64,000 bases of DNA from Paraburkholderia metrosideri (lineage in GTDB: Bacteria > Pseudomonadota > Gammaproteobacteria > Burkholderiales > Burkholderiaceae), in assembly GCF_904848625.1 (NCBI RefSeq), contig NZ_CAJHCP010000003.1:62001-126000 (forward strand), written 5' to 3'. The translations under genes and the position numbers were made by a program. This document shows positions 8,871 to 19,031 of the stretch, in pieces; positions within the stretch are counted from its first letter, which is position 1; each line of letters begins with the position of its first letter. The notes beneath the pieces are model-generated. The model made no database searches. It saw nothing but the letters and a program-made list of their open reading frames with translations, and was not told the origin of the DNA.

Positions 8871-9449
8871 TTAACCGCGCTTCATCTCGTCGAGTGCCAG
8901 ATTCAGCTTCAGCACGTTCACGCGCGGCTCGCCGAGAATGCCGAACTGACGGCCGCTCGTGTAACGATCGACCAGCGCCTGCACGTCATTCGGCGCAAGC
9001 TGGCGCGCTTTCGCGACCCGTTCGATCTGATACGCGGCCGCAGCCGGACTGATCTCAGGATCGAGACCGCTGCCCGACGAAGTCACCAGATCGACAGGAA
9101 CCGGCTTCGACATATCGGTACCGGCGGCCTTCAATGCATCGAGACGGCCTTTCACTTCGTCGAGCAACGCAGGGTTGGTCGGCCCGAGGTTCGAGCCGCC
9201 CGAGCCGAGCGCGTTATACGGCATTGGGTTGGTCGCCGACAAACGTCCCCAGAAGTACTGCGGCGCGTCGAACTGCTGACCGATCAACTGCGAGCCGACC
9301 AGTTTGCCGTTCTGTTCGATCAGGCTGCCGTTGGCCTGATCGCGGAAGGCCACGTGAGCGACGGTGGTCATCACAGCGGGATAAGCGAGTCCGGTGACGG
9401 CGGTCAGGACCGCGAAAATCACGATCAACGGACGGAACAGATTTTTCAT
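8871..9449 (-). CDS. kdpC: Potassium-transporting ATPase subunit KdpC
   Basis: The 192-residue protein has the single N-terminal TM helix ([20 protein letters not shown]) and the conserved periplasmic blocks of Kdp[54 protein letters not shown] and [19 protein letters not shown]. KdpC stabilises the KdpFABC complex and assists ATP binding by KdpB. The gene lies 30 bases after kdpB in the operon and is followed by a strong hairpin. Confidence 0.97.
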   Translation of the reverse strand: MKNLFRPLIVIFAVLTAVTGLAYPAVMTTVAHVAFRDQANGSLIEQNGKLVGSQLIGQQFDAPQYFWGRLSATNPMPYNALGSGGSNLGPTNPALLDEVKGRLDALKAAGTDMSKPVPVDLVTSSGSGLDPEISPAAAAYQIERVAKARQLAPNDVQALVDRYTSGRQFGILGEPRVNVLKLNLALDEMKRG

Positions 9450-9479
9450 GATGTGTCGTTCCTTTTGAACTCAGTGCCT

Positions 9480-11564
9480 TCAAACCCAGCCGAATGCGGC
9501 CAGCACCATATCGATCAGCTTGATACCGATGAACGGCACGATGATCCCGCCCAGCCCGTAAATCAGCAGATTGCGGCGTAACAGGATCGCCGCGCCGAGC
9601 GCGCGATAACGCACGCCTTTGAGCGCCAGCGGAATCAGCAGCACGATGATCAGCGCGTTGAAAATCACCGCCGACATGATGGCCGACGCGGGCGTGGCCA
9701 GATGCATCACATTCAGCGCGTTCAGCGCCGGATACGTCGTCGCGAACGCGGCCGGAATGATCGCGAAGTATTTGGCGATATCGTTCGCAATCGAGAACGT
9801 CGTCAGCGAGCCGCGCGTCATCAGCATCTGCTTGCCGATCTCGACGATCTCGATCAGCTTGGTCGGATTCGAATCGAGGTCGACCATGTTGCCGGCTTCT
9901 TTCGCCGCCTGGGTGCCGGTGTTCATCGCCACCGCGACGTCGGCTTGCGCGAGCGCGGGGGCGTCGTTGGTGCCGTCGCCGGTCATCGCGACGAGACGGC
10001 CTTCGGCCTGGTGCGCACGAATGGTGGCGAGCTTTGCTTCGGGGGTAGCCTCCGCGAGGAAATCGTCGACGCCTGCTTCCGCCGCGATGGCCGCTGCGGT
10101 CAGCCGGTTGTCGCCGGTCACCATCACCGTTTTGATGCCCATCTTGCGCAGCTCGGCGAAGCGCTCCTTGATGCCGCCCTTCACCACGTCCTTCAACTCG
10201 ATCACCCCGAGCACGCGTGCGCCCTGCTCGCTTTTCTCCGCGACGACCAGCGGCGTGCTGCCGCGCCGTGCCACTTCGGCCACGGTATTGCTCACCTCAT
10301 TCGGGAAGCGGCCGCCGTTGACTTCGACGTAGTGCTTGACGGCGTCGGAAGCGCCTTTGCGGATTTCGCGGCCAGGCAGATCGACGCCGCTCATGCGCGT
10401 TTGCGCAGTGAATGCCAGAAACACAGCATGTAGCGAAGCCATGTCGCGTTGACGGATGTTGAAGCGCTGCTTGGCCAACACAACAATGCTGCGGCCTTCC
10501 GGCGTTTCATCGGCCAGCGACGACAACTGTGCGGCATCCGCTAACGCTTCTTCGGTCAGCCCCGGCGCGGCCACGAACTGCGACGCCTGACGGTTGCCGA
10601 GCGTGATCGTGCCGGTCTTGTCGAGCAGCAGCACGTCGACGTCCCCGGCTGCTTCGACAGCACGGCCCGAGGTGGCGATCACGTTTGCCTGCATCATCCG
10701 GCTCATGCCGGCCACACCGATCGCCGACAGCAAGCCACCGATGGTGGTCGGGATCAGACATACGAGCAGCGCGACCAGCGCGGTAATCGTCACCACATGG
10801 CCCGCTTTCGCCGCTTCGACGGAGAACATCGAGAACGGCAGCAGCGTGGCGGTGGCCAGCAGCATCACGATGGTCAACGCGACCAGCAAAATGGTCAGCG
10901 CGATTTCATTCGGCGTCTTCTGACGCTTCGCGCCTTCGACCATCGCGATCATCCGGTCGAGAAAGGCCTCGCCCGGATTCGCCGTCACGCGTACGACGAT
11001 CCAGTCCGACAGCACCCGCGTGCCACCCGTCACCGATGAAAAATCGCCACCCGACTCGCGGATCACCGGCGCGGATTCGCCGGTGATCGCCGATTCGTCG
11101 ACCGACGCGACGCCTTCGATCACCTCGCCGTCGGCCGGAATCACGTCGCCGGTTTCGACCAGCACGACGTCATCGCGGCGTAGATCGGAAGCCGTCAGAA
11201 TGCGGATCGGCGACTTCGGATGCGGCTCGTTGAGCTTCTTCGCCATCACGTCTTTCTTCGCGCTGCGCAGCGACGCCGCCTGCGCTTTCGAGCGCCCTTC
11301 GGCGAGCGCTTCCGCGAAGTTCGCGAACAGCACCGTGAACCACAGCCACAACGTGACCGCGAGAATGAAGCCCGCCGGCGCCTCGGCCTGGCCACCGAGC
11401 GCGGCGACCCACAGAATGGTCGTCAGAATGCTGCCGACGTACACGCAGAACATCACCGGATTGCGGAACTGCGTGCGCGGTGTGAGCTTCTTGAAGGAGT
11501 CCACAATCGCCGGGCGCAGCAGCGCCGGGTCGAACATGGACCTGGTTGCATTATGTTCAGTCAT
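9480..11564 (-). CDS. kdpB: Potassium-transporting P-type ATPase subunit KdpB
   Basis: This 694-residue P-type ATPase is the energising subunit of the high-affinity K+ pump. The phosphorylated Asp is Asp315 in [10 protein letters not shown]; the actuator motif TGES is at 161-164; [22 protein letters not shown] is the hinge motif. TM helices occur at about 38-60, 65-85, 220-245, 258-285 and in the C-terminal third. The protein is close in length to E. coli KdpB (682). The ATG at 11564 lies 67 bases after kdpA, a longer spacing than elsewhere in the operon. Confidence 0.98.
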   Translation of the reverse strand: MTEHNATRSMFDPALLRPAIVDSFKKLTPRTQFRNPVMFCVYVGSILTTILWVAALGGQAEAPAGFILAVTLWLWFTVLFANFAEALAEGRSKAQAASLRSAKKDVMAKKLNEPHPKSPIRILTASDLRRDDVVLVETGDVIPADGEVIEGVASVDESAITGESAPVIRESGGDFSSVTGGTRVLSDWIVVRVTANPGEAFLDRMIAMVEGAKRQKTPNEIALTILLVALTIVMLLATATLLPFSMFSVEAAKAGHVVTITALVALLVCLIPTTIGGLLSAIGVAGMSRMMQANVIATSGRAVEAAGDVDVLLLDKTGTITLGNRQASQFVAAPGLTEEALADAAQLSSLADETPEGRSIVVLAKQRFNIRQRDMASLHAVFLAFTAQTRMSGVDLPGREIRKGASDAVKHYVEVNGGRFPNEVSNTVAEVARRGSTPLVVAEKSEQGARVLGVIELKDVVKGGIKERFAELRKMGIKTVMVTGDNRLTAAAIAAEAGVDDFLAEATPEAKLATIRAHQAEGRLVAMTGDGTNDAPALAQADVAVAMNTGTQAAKEAGNMVDLDSNPTKLIEIVEIGKQMLMTRGSLTTFSIANDIAKYFAIIPAAFATTYPALNALNVMHLATPASAIMSAVIFNALIIVLLIPLALKGVRYRALGAAILLRRNLLIYGLGGIIVPFIGIKLIDMVLAAFGWV

Positions 11565-11631
11565 TGAATCCTCGAATATCCCATTTGCGCTTGTTCAGCC
11601 GTTGGTCGCATCAGTCATCAGAGCAAACGCA

Positions 11632-13437
11632 TCAATGCGCGCCCATCATCATCAGATGTTCGACACCCGGGCCGAGTGCAAGCGCAGGCACATATGTCAG
11701 CGCGCCTACCAGCAGCACCGTGCCGAGTAGCAGCACGACGAACAGCGGGCAGTGCGTGGGCAGCGTGCCGCCCGTCACGCCGATGCGCTTCTTGGCGGCA
11801 AGCGAGCCGGCAATCGCGAGCACCGGAATGATCGTGCCGAAGCGGCCGAACCACATGGCGATGGCAGTGAGCCAGTTGTAGAACGGTGTGCTGACCGTCA
11901 GACCCGCAAACGCGCTGCCGTTGTTATTGGCGGCCGAACTGAACGCGTAGAGGATTTCGGAGAAGCCGTGCGCGCCGGGGTTGGCGATACCGGCCTTGCC
12001 CGCGTCGCTGAGCACCGCGATCGACGTGCCGACCAGCACCAGCAGCGGCGTCAGCAATACGACGATCGACACCATCTTCATTTCGTACGCTTCGATCTTC
12101 TTGCCGACGTATTCCGGCGTGCGCCCGATCATCAGGCCCGCGACGAACACCGCCAGCAACGCGAACACGAGCATCCCGTACATACCGGAACCCACGCCGC
12201 CGAAGATCACCTCACCGAGTTGCATCAGCAGCATTGGGTAGAGGCCGCCAATCGGCGTCAGCGAGTCATGCGTATTGGCCACGGCGCCGCAGGAAGCCGC
12301 GGTCGTTGCGACCGTGAAGATGCCCGATTGCGCGATACCGAAACGCGTTTCCTTGCCTTCCGCATTGCCGCCCGACTGCAACGCATTCGCCGACTGATCG
12401 ACGTTCAATGCGGTCAGTGCAGGATTGCCGCTCTGCTCTGCGCCAATTTCGCCGAACACGCATACGCCGAACGCAATCGTCATCGCCGCCAGCACTGCAA
12501 CGCCCTGCTTGCGGTCGCCGATCATGCGTCCAAACACCAGCGCCAGTGCGGCCGGGATGATCAGGATCGAGAGGATCTGCACGAAGTTCGAGAACGGCGT
12601 CGGGTTTTCGTACGGATGCGCCGAGTTGCCGTTGAAGAAGCCGCCGCCGTTGGTGCCGAGCATCTTGATCGCTTCCTGCGACGCCACCGGGCCCATCGCG
12701 ATGGTTTGCGTCTTGACCGGCGTATCGACCGTGACCGGATTGCCCTTCGCGTCCTTCACCGGATTGCCTTGTGCGTCGAGCTTCGGCGCGGCGTAGCTGG
12801 TGGTTTGCAGCGTCGGTACGTCCTGATAGGCCTTGAAGTTCTGGATCACGCCCTGACTCATCAGCAGAGCTGCGACGATCGCCGCCATCGGCAGCAACAC
12901 GTACAGCGTCACCCGCGTGATGTCGACCCAGAAGTTGCCGATGGTTTGCGCGGTGTGGCGCCCGAAGCCGCGAATCAGCGCGATCACCACCACGATGCCG
13001 GTGGCGGCGGACAGGAAGTTCTGCACGGTCAGGCCGAGCATCTGCGTCAGATAGCCGACGGTTTGCTCAGGCGTGTAGTCCTGCCAGTTGGTGTTGGTGA
13101 CGAAACTGACCGCCGTATTGAACGCGCTGTCGACCGTCATTGCGCCGAACTTCTGGGGATTGCCCGGCAGCCAGCCTTGCACGCGCAACAGCACATACAG
13201 GAACACCGTGCCGAGCACGTTGAACGCGATCGTCGCAACCGCGTAGTGTTTCCAGCTCATTTCCTGCGCTGGATCGACGCCCGCGACCCGATACAGCAAA
13301 CGTTCGAGCGGACCGCCGAGGCGAACCACGCGCGAACTGCCGTCCATCACCGCGCTCAGATAGCGCGACATCGGCACGGCGCAGGCCAGCAGCACGACGA
13401 TAAAAAGGCCCGCTTGCAGGACATTGTTCGAGTTCAT
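11632..13437 (-). CDS. kdpA: Potassium-transporting ATPase subunit KdpA
   Basis: KdpA is the channel-like, K+-selective subunit related to the SKT superfamily. The protein has 601 residues and about ten TM helices, and the four pore-loop blocks are recognisable: SFVTNTNWQDYTPE, MLGTNGGGFFNGNSAHPYEN, TTAASCGAVANTHDSLTP and FSSAANNNGSAFAGL. It is somewhat longer than E. coli KdpA (557), mainly through a hydrophilic insert near residues 200-245 (PKLDAQGNPVKDAKGNPVTV). The start ATG overlaps the kdpF stop by 4 bases (ATGA), which couples the two genes. Confidence 0.97.
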   Translation of the reverse strand: MNSNNVLQAGLFIVVLLACAVPMSRYLSAVMDGSSRVVRLGGPLERLLYRVAGVDPAQEMSWKHYAVATIAFNVLGTVFLYVLLRVQGWLPGNPQKFGAMTVDSAFNTAVSFVTNTNWQDYTPEQTVGYLTQMLGLTVQNFLSAATGIVVVIALIRGFGRHTAQTIGNFWVDITRVTLYVLLPMAAIVAALLMSQGVIQNFKAYQDVPTLQTTSYAAPKLDAQGNPVKDAKGNPVTVDTPVKTQTIAMGPVASQEAIKMLGTNGGGFFNGNSAHPYENPTPFSNFVQILSILIIPAALALVFGRMIGDRKQGVAVLAAMTIAFGVCVFGEIGAEQSGNPALTALNVDQSANALQSGGNAEGKETRFGIAQSGIFTVATTAASCGAVANTHDSLTPIGGLYPMLLMQLGEVIFGGVGSGMYGMLVFALLAVFVAGLMIGRTPEYVGKKIEAYEMKMVSIVVLLTPLLVLVGTSIAVLSDAGKAGIANPGAHGFSEILYAFSSAANNNGSAFAGLTVSTPFYNWLTAIAMWFGRFGTIIPVLAIAGSLAAKKRIGVTGGTLPTHCPLFVVLLLGTVLLVGALTYVPALALGPGVEHLMMMGAH

Positions 13438-13526
13438 TCAATGTCCTCCGCGCGCAACAGCGCATAGACCAGATAGGCAAACAGCAGCGCGGTGGCCGCT
13501 GCGGACAACCAGAGAATCCAGTTCAT
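13434..13526 (-). CDS. kdpF: KdpF small subunit
   Basis: The 30-residue protein MNWILWLSAAATALLFAYLV... is one TM helix followed by ALLRAEDIE, the typical size, hydrophobicity and end of KdpF. KdpF stabilises the Kdp complex in the membrane. It overlaps kdpA downstream and the small upstream ORF by 4 bases each (ATGA at both junctions). Confidence 0.9.
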   Translation of the reverse strand: MNWILWLSAAATALLFAYLVYALLRAEDIE

Positions 13527-13636
13527 GACCGTGCTCCCTGGCCGCGCCGGAACTGCATCAACTTCTCGCAGCCGGCAATCAATGCAAAGGTCAGCGCGGC
13601 AAACAGCACCAGCCCCCCGACATACAGCACATCCAT
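13523..13636 (-). CDS. Small membrane protein preceding kdpF
   Basis: A 37-codon frame starts at 13636 behind a GGAGA ribosome-binding site, and its stop overlaps the kdpF start as ATGA. The product MDVLYVGGLVLFAALTFALI...CEKLMQFRRGQGARS is one TM helix with a short basic tail. The strong start signal and tight coupling make it the first cistron of the kdp operon. I do not recognise a named family; it could be a regulatory small protein or a leader that sets kdpF translation. A possible -35 (TTGACC, 13704-13699) lies upstream, but its -10 is poor. Confidence 0.7.
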   Translation of the reverse strand: MDVLYVGGLVLFAALTFALIAGCEKLMQFRRGQGARS

Positions 13637-13740
13637 TTTTGTTCTCCATTCACGGACTTTGGATAAATGGAACGGTATGCCGAACCGTCTAAAGGGCTGG
13701 TCAAAGATCGGGGGAAGCGCGTAAAAATCGTGTAAACGAA

Positions 13741-13774
13741 CAAGGCCGTTCCATCGTGAGAGTGAACGGCCTTG
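13741..13774 (-). terminator. Hairpin between the quinone oxidoreductase gene and the kdp operon
   Basis: An 11-bp perfect stem (CAAGGCCGTTC/GAACGGCCTTG) with a 12-base loop lies 168 bases after the oxidoreductase stop. On the minus strand it is followed by TTCGTTTAC. It probably ends the upstream transcript and insulates kdp. Confidence 0.6.
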
Positions 13775-13941
13775 GGGTGGGCACGCGGGGATTGCAGCGT
13801 GGCGTGGGCGTGCGCAGTTCGCGGCGCTCAGTGCCGGTTAGTGCCGCTCAGGGCCGGTTAGTGCGGGGATTTCGGTATCGCGCTAACCGGCCGGTGACTT
13901 ACCGTGGGGGGCGAACAACGTGCCCATGCTATCGACGTTCT

Positions 13942-14916
13942 TTACGGCATCAGCACCGTCGAACCCGTGGTCTTGCGGCCTTCGAGATCGGCATGCGCCT
14001 GCCCGACATCTTCTAGCGCATAACGCTGATTCACACTCGCCTTCACCTTGCCCGACACCAGCACGTCGAACAGTTCCGTCGACATCGCCTCGTAATCGCT
14101 GCGCTTCGCGATGTATGTGAACAGCGTCGGACGCGTAAAGAACAGCGAGCCGCGTCCGGCGAATTCCGACGAATCGATCGGCGGCAACGGACCCGATGCA
14201 TTGCCGAAGCTCACGAACAGGCCGAGCGGCGCGAGGCAGTCGAGCGACCCCGTAAAGGTGTCTTTGCCAATCGAGTCATACACGACCGGCACGCCCGCGC
14301 CGTCGGTGATTTCGCGCACGCGCTTCGTGAAGTTCTCGCGCGTATAGACGATCGCGTGATCGCAGCCGTGCGCCTTCGCAACCTCGGCTTTTTCGTCGGA
14401 CCCGACCGTGCCGATCACCGTCGCGCCCAGCGCCTTGGCCCACTGGCACGCCAGCAGACCGACACCGCCCGCCGCGGCCTGGATCAGGATCGTGTCGCCC
14501 GCTTTCACCGGATACGTGCGGCGCAGCAGATATTGCGCGGTCAGACCTTGCAGCATCACCGAGGCGGCCTGCTCGTCGCTCACCGCGTCGGGCAACTTGA
14601 CAGCCTGCACCGCCGGCAATACCCGCTCCTGCGCATACGCGCCCGGCGGACGCGCGACATAGGCCACGCGGTCGCCCGCTTTCAGACCGGTAACGCCCGC
14701 ACCCACGGCGGTCACCTCACCCGCTGCTTCCATGCCGAGCCCGCCCGGCAACGGCAGCGGATACAGACCCGTGCGGAAATACACGTCGATATAGTTCAGC
14801 CCGACCGCCGTCTGCCGGATGCGAATCTCGCCCGCGCCGGGTTCGCCGACTTCGACGTCGACCCATTTCATCACCTCGGGGCCGCCGGGCTTATCGAATC
14901 GGATTGCTTTCGCCAT
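13942..14916 (-). CDS. qor: NADPH:quinone oxidoreductase (zeta-crystallin-like MDR)
   Basis: The 324-residue protein belongs to the medium-chain dehydrogenase/reductase family, quinone reductase branch. The N-terminal GroES-like domain has VGLNYIDVYFRTGLYPLPLP and GMEAAGEVTAVG. The nucleotide-binding domain has ILIQAAAGGVGLLACQWAKA. It lacks the structural zinc Cys cluster, as expected for quinone reductases. The second of two adjacent ATGs (14916) is preferred because it sits at a better distance from AAGGAG; the other starts are at 14919 and 14946. It probably reduces quinones or enones with NADPH in the cytoplasm. Confidence 0.9.
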   Translation of the reverse strand: MAKAIRFDKPGGPEVMKWVDVEVGEPGAGEIRIRQTAVGLNYIDVYFRTGLYPLPLPGGLGMEAAGEVTAVGAGVTGLKAGDRVAYVARPPGAYAQERVLPAVQAVKLPDAVSDEQAASVMLQGLTAQYLLRRTYPVKAGDTILIQAAAGGVGLLACQWAKALGATVIGTVGSDEKAEVAKAHGCDHAIVYTRENFTKRVREITDGAGVPVVYDSIGKDTFTGSLDCLAPLGLFVSFGNASGPLPPIDSSEFAGRGSLFFTRPTLFTYIAKRSDYEAMSTELFDVLVSGKVKASVNQRYALEDVGQAHADLEGRKTTGSTVLMP

Positions 14917-14983
14917 CATGTCTCCTTGATGTGAGGTGGGGTTCAAAGATGCCGCGTGCTCAGGCTGCGAACCCGCGGTCAGG

Positions 14984-15373
14984 TCAGACCTGCTCGTTCA
15001 TCCGCAGCGTCAGCACGTCGAGCACCATGCGCGCCGTGGAAATATTCGTCGCGCACGGAATGTTGTGCACGTCGCACGCACGCACCAGCGCGTTGATGTC
15101 CGGCTCGTGCGGCTGCGGCGTCATCGGATCGCGCAGAAAAATCACCATGTCCACGCGCCCTTCCGCGAGTTGCGCGCCGATCTGAAGATCGCCGCCATGC
15201 GGGCCGGACAGCATGCGCTCGACCGTCAGACCATGCGCGTCGGCAATCCGGCCGCCGGTCGTGCCGGTGGCGAGGATGTCGCAACGCCGCAGCGTCTCGA
15301 CGTACTCGCCGGACAGTTTGACGATGTCGTCTTTCTTGTGATCATGCGCGATCAGCGCAATGCGGGTGGTCAT
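14984..15373 (-). CDS. mgsA: Methylglyoxal synthase
   Basis: MgsA converts dihydroxyacetone phosphate to methylglyoxal and phosphate, a bypass of lower glycolysis. The 129-residue product has the phosphate-binding GTTGGRI, the catalytic Asp62 in [11 protein letters not shown], and His89 in [13 protein letters not shown], matching family active-site blocks. The ATG at 15373 has AGGAG upstream. A longer frame to 15535 is Arg/Ser-rich and not conserved. The neighbouring oxidoreductase could in principle act on carbonyls, but this is only proximity. Confidence 0.95.
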   Translation of the reverse strand: MTTRIALIAHDHKKDDIVKLSGEYVETLRRCDILATGTTGGRIADAHGLTVERMLSGPHGGDLQIGAQLAEGRVDMVIFLRDPMTPQPHEPDINALVRACDVHNIPCATNISTARMVLDVLTLRMNEQV

Positions 15374-15565
15374 GACGTAAGACTCCTGAAACCGTTGTGA
15401 TTGTCGTTGTTGTGGTGATGCTTTGAGACTGCTTCGGGTGATGCTGTCCGGCTGTGCTGCCGAGCGCCGCCTTTTTTCTGACGAACCGGTGACGAACGCG
15501 CGTGAACGCGGCTTTCCGGCGCTGCCGTATCGCAACGCCAGAAAACTGCCGCTCAGGCCTTCACA

Positions 15566-16345
15566 TCAGAACGTGCCCGGATACGCGCCGCCGTCGATCA
15601 GCCAGTTCTGCCCGGTGATGTACCCCGCATGCGTGCTGCACAGGAACGCGCACGCGCGCCCGAACTCATCGCGATTGCCGAAGCGGCCGGCGGGAATCGT
15701 CTTCATGCGCTGCTTACGGGCGTCGTCGACGGAAATGTTCTGGTTGCGGGCCTGCGCCTCGAACGTGACCGCGATGCGGTCGGTGTCGAACAGTCCGGGT
15801 AGCAGGTTGTTGATCGTCACGCCGGTCGGCGCTACCTTGCGCGCCAGGCCCGCGACAAAACCGGTCAACCCCGAGCGGGCGCCGTTCGACAGACCCAGCA
15901 CGTCGATCGGGGCTTTCACCGCCGAACTCGTAATGTTGACGATGCGGCCATAACCGCGTGCGCTCATCGTGTCGATGGTGGCGCGGATCAGCTCGATCGG
16001 CGTCAGCATGTTGCTTTCCAGCGCGCGAATCCAGTCTTCATGCGAAAAGTCGCGGAAGTCGCCCGGCGGCGGCCCGCCCGCGTTGTTGACCAGGATGTCC
16101 GGCTGCGGACAGGCGGCGAGCGCCGCTGCGCGGCCCGCGGGCGTGGTGATGTCGCACGCGACGGTTTTGACCTGCACACCGCTCTGCTTGCGGATTTCCT
16201 CGGCGGTCACTTCGAGCGTCTCAGCGGTGCGCGCGACGATCGTCAGGTTGACGCCTTCGGCGGCGAGCGCTTCCGCGCAGCCACGACCCAAGCCCTTGCT
16301 GGCCGCGCAAACCAGCGCGGTGCGTCCTGCGATTCCCATGTCCAT
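15566..16345 (-). CDS. SDR family oxidoreductase lacking the usual catalytic Tyr-Lys pair
   Basis: The 259-residue protein has a Rossmann fold with [19 protein letters not shown] and [12 protein letters not shown], placing it in the short-chain dehydrogenase/reductase superfamily. After the catalytic Ser region ([10 protein letters not shown]) the expected YxxxK is replaced by LSNGAR. This matches the atypical beta-ketoacyl-reductase-like SDR subgroup that lacks the standard tetrad. The C-terminus ends in [11 protein letters not shown], typical of SDRs. Substrate and even catalytic competence are uncertain. Confidence 0.85.
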   Translation of the reverse strand: MDMGIAGRTALVCAASKGLGRGCAEALAAEGVNLTIVARTAETLEVTAEEIRKQSGVQVKTVACDITTPAGRAAALAACPQPDILVNNAGGPPPGDFRDFSHEDWIRALESNMLTPIELIRATIDTMSARGYGRIVNITSSAVKAPIDVLGLSNGARSGLTGFVAGLARKVAPTGVTINNLLPGLFDTDRIAVTFEAQARNQNISVDDARKQRMKTIPAGRFGNRDEFGRACAFLCSTHAGYITGQNWLIDGGAYPGTF

Positions 16346-16585
16346 GTGTGTGTCCTTCAGACGGAGTTGCGGCGCATTGGCGCGCCTTGTGTGACCAGGT
16401 TTCCCCCGATTCTAGAAGAATCGGTGCCGGACTGCGCCTGGCCGCTTCAATCTCCGGTATCTTCGGACTGCACTCTTTCGGTAAACTTGCGCCGTGGCGC
16501 GTCCGCCAACCTGCCGCTTTGCGGGTGGACGATGCGTCGAACCGATTCCGAATTTGATCCCTCTTGCGCCGCTTGCGCCCCCGCC

Positions 16586-17236
16586 ATGACCCAGGACAGC
16601 CGTTTCCCCAATCTTTTCATCCTCGATCACCCGCTGATCCAGCACAAGCTGTCACACATGCGCGACCGGGATACCTCGACCCGCACGTTCCGTGAGCTGC
16701 TGCGCGAAATCACGCTGCTGATGGGCTACGAAATCACCCGCAATCTGCCGATGACCACGCGCCGCATCACCACGCCGCTGGTCGACATCGACGCGCCGGT
16801 GATCGCCGGCAAGAAGCTCGCGATCGTGCCGGTGCTGCGGGCCGGCATCGGCATGTCGGACGGCCTGCTGGAACTGGTGCCGTCGGCGCGGGTGGGCCAC
16901 ATCGGCGTGTATCGCGCCGACGACCACCGTCCGGTCGAGTACCTCGTGCGTCTGCCGGACCTGGAAGACCGCGTGTTCATTCTGTGCGATCCGATGGTCG
17001 CGACCGGCTACTCGGCCGTGCATGCGGTAGACGTCCTCAAGCGCCGCAATGTGGCCGGCGAAAACATCATGTTCCTCGCGCTGGTCGCGGCGCCGGAGGG
17101 CGTGCAGGTGTTCCAGGACGCGCATCCGGACGTCAAGCTGTACGTGGCGTCGCTCGATTCGCATCTGAACGAGCACGCGTACATCGTGCCGGGTCTCGGC
17201 GACGCGGGCGACCGGCTGTTCGGTACGAAAAACTGA
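16586..17236 (+). CDS. upp: Uracil phosphoribosyltransferase
   Basis: Upp salvages uracil to UMP using PRPP. The 216-residue protein carries the N-terminal [19 protein letters not shown], the substrate block [19 protein letters not shown], the PRPP-binding loop [18 protein letters not shown] and the uracil-binding end [16 protein letters not shown], all diagnostic. The ATG at 16586 starts the conserved sequence; the frame stays open upstream but reads non-conserved Arg-rich sequence across the promoter region. It is divergent from the SDR gene with about 240 bases between. Confidence 0.97.
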   Translation: MTQDSRFPNLFILDHPLIQHKLSHMRDRDTSTRTFRELLREITLLMGYEITRNLPMTTRRITTPLVDIDAPVIAGKKLAIVPVLRAGIGMSDGLLELVPSARVGHIGVYRADDHRPVEYLVRLPDLEDRVFILCDPMVATGYSAVHAVDVLKRRNVAGENIMFLALVAAPEGVQVFQDAHPDVKLYVASLDSHLNEHAYIVPGLGDAGDRLFGTKN

Positions 17237-18004
17237 CGCTGGGTGGAGCGACGCGGCGGATCGCGGCGTTGATGTGACGTGACGTGAGTTCGGCGTGAAC
17301 GCAGTGTGCGCGCCGCCTTTGCTCCGCCGTTGAGCGGGGCCGCCACCCGCGGTCCCGGAGCGAAGCCTGAAAAACAGGCCGCGAAATGCGGCGAGCGCCG
17401 CTGGCATGGCCATTGTCGGCGCTCTCGCCCTGATCTTTCCGCGTTGTTTCCCGCCACGTCCCCCTCTGCCGCCCCCCTTCGGCGTGATAAAATTCGAATC
17501 CGCTCCAGAAGCGGCTTGATTAGCACCGTCGTAGTTTTACCGGTTTCGGCTGCGCCTTTAACAGCATGCATGGCTGCCTCGTCGGCAAGCCCTCGGCACT
17601 ACCGGTTCCAGAACCGCTTGCTCCACTGTCCATTACCGTCTGACGCTTTGCGGCCCCGGCACGGTGTTTGTCAAGCGAGCGCCCGGTTTGCCGCGTGCGG
17701 GCTGCGTTGCCCAACCGCGCCAGCGAGCGCCGGTCCGGTTGACCGGCTAGCCAGGCGAGCTTGGACCATGGTTCAGCGGGGCAGCACGTACGTCGGCTCG
17801 ATTGGCAGCTACAGAGAACGGCGAGGCAAATCGGCGGCAACCGGACTGACCAGCAGGCATCGGCTACCGCGCAGTGTCACGGGCGGTCTCATCAAGAAAA
17901 GCTTTGACATCGAGGCGTGCAAAACCGCATCAAGCGCGCGCCCGGCATCGCAACGACAATTGCACTATGCGTGCGCCCCGCTGGCGCGCGCGACGGAGAA
18001 AGGT
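17237..18004 (+). other. 768-base gap between upp and yebC
   Basis: No convincing protein gene is visible here. The frame that runs through it into yebC has no ribosome-binding site at its starts and has atypical composition. The gap contains an extended -10 promoter candidate (17485-17493) followed at once by a small hairpin (CCGCT/AGCGG), and a 7-bp GC-rich stem (GCCGGTC/GACCGGC, 17729-17747) without a T-tract. It is either a long yebC leader or an unannotated small RNA. Confidence 0.5.
17485..17493 (+). promoter_or_regulatory. Extended -10 promoter candidate upstream of yebC
   Basis: TGATAAAAT is a TGn-extended -10 (TAAAAT) with no recognisable -35. Transcription would start near 17500, about 500 bases before the yebC start. 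Confidence 0.45.
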
Positions 18005-18733
18005 ATGGCGGGTCATTCGAAATGGGCCAACATCAAGCATAAGAAAGCAGCGGCCGACGCCAAGCGCGGCAAGGTCTGGACGCGGCTCATCAAGGAAATT
18101 CAGGTCGCGGCCCGCATGGGCGGCGGCGACATCGACTCGAACCCGCGTCTGCGGCTCGCCGTCGAAAAGGCGTACGACGCCAACATGCCGAAAGACAACG
18201 TCAACCGCGCGATCCAGCGCGGCGTGGGCGGTGTCGACGGCGCGACGTACGAAGAAATCCGTTACGAAGGCTATGGCATCGGCGGCGCGGCGGTGATCGT
18301 CGACACGATGACTGACAACCGCACCCGTACGGTCGCGGAAGTGCGTCACGCGTTCTCGAAGAACGGCGGCAACATGGGCACGGACGGCTCGGTGTCGTTC
18401 ATGTTCGATCACGTCGGCCAGTTCCTGTTCGCGCCCGGCACCGCTGAAGACAAGCTGATGGAAGCCGCGCTCGAAGCCGGCGCTGACGACGTCGTCACGA
18501 ATGACGACGGCAGTATCGAAGTGCTGTGCCCGCCGAACGATTTCCCGAAGGTGAAGAGCGCGCTCGAAGCGGCCGGCTTCAAGGCCGAACTGGCCGAGGT
18601 GACGATGAAACCTCAGACAGAAGTCGAGTTCACCGGCGACGACGCGGTGAAAATGCAGAAGCTGCTCGACGCGCTGGAAAATCTGGACGACGTGCAGGAA
18701 GTCTATACAAACGCCGCGATCGCCGACGAGTGA
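18005..18733 (+). CDS. yebC: YebC/PmpR-family regulatory protein
   Basis: The 242-residue product starts [20 protein letters not shown], the family signature, and continues with [40 protein letters not shown] and [19 protein letters not shown]. YebC proteins were described as DNA-binding regulators and more recently as ribosome-associated factors that help translate difficult peptide sequences (TACO1 family). The ATG at 18005 follows GGAGAAAGGT. The frame is open for 233 more codons upstream, but that part is not conserved and is rejected. Confidence 0.95.
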   Translation: MAGHSKWANIKHKKAAADAKRGKVWTRLIKEIQVAARMGGGDIDSNPRLRLAVEKAYDANMPKDNVNRAIQRGVGGVDGATYEEIRYEGYGIGGAAVIVDTMTDNRTRTVAEVRHAFSKNGGNMGTDGSVSFMFDHVGQFLFAPGTAEDKLMEAALEAGADDVVTNDDGSIEVLCPPNDFPKVKSALEAAGFKAELAEVTMKPQTEVEFTGDDAVKMQKLLDALENLDDVQEVYTNAAIADE

Positions 18734-19031
18734 GCGTGTACCGGCCAGGCACGGCGCGCGGGTTCGTATTGAACGGCGCTGAACCGCGCATCGCCGCCGG
18801 CCAGGCCTCGCGTCGTTGCTGAGTGGGCGTTGTGGTCAGGGTTGCCGCGCCTTTGCGCGAACCCTCACCGCTTCCACCAGTCGTGCGTCAGGCTGCGCCA
18901 GCTGTTTTGCCAGCGCTCGCAAACCTAGCGCGAATTTTGCTGTGTGCTGCCTTCTGGTGTTTATTGCTGTTCATTGCACGGCTGAGCTTCGCGCTTCAGC
19001 CGTTTATGGTTTTTAAGTCTCGGGGATTCAC

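Noticed and set aside
16040..16585. N-terminal extension of the upp frame
   Set aside because: Family proteins begin at the ATG at 16586; the extension runs antisense to the SDR gene and its promoter region.
17729..17747. GCCGGTC/GACCGGC hairpin as a terminator
   Set aside because: There is no T-tract and no gene ends nearby.
17306..18004. 233-residue extension of YebC
   Set aside because: YebC starts with MAGHSKW; the upstream part has no ribosome-binding site and no conservation in character.
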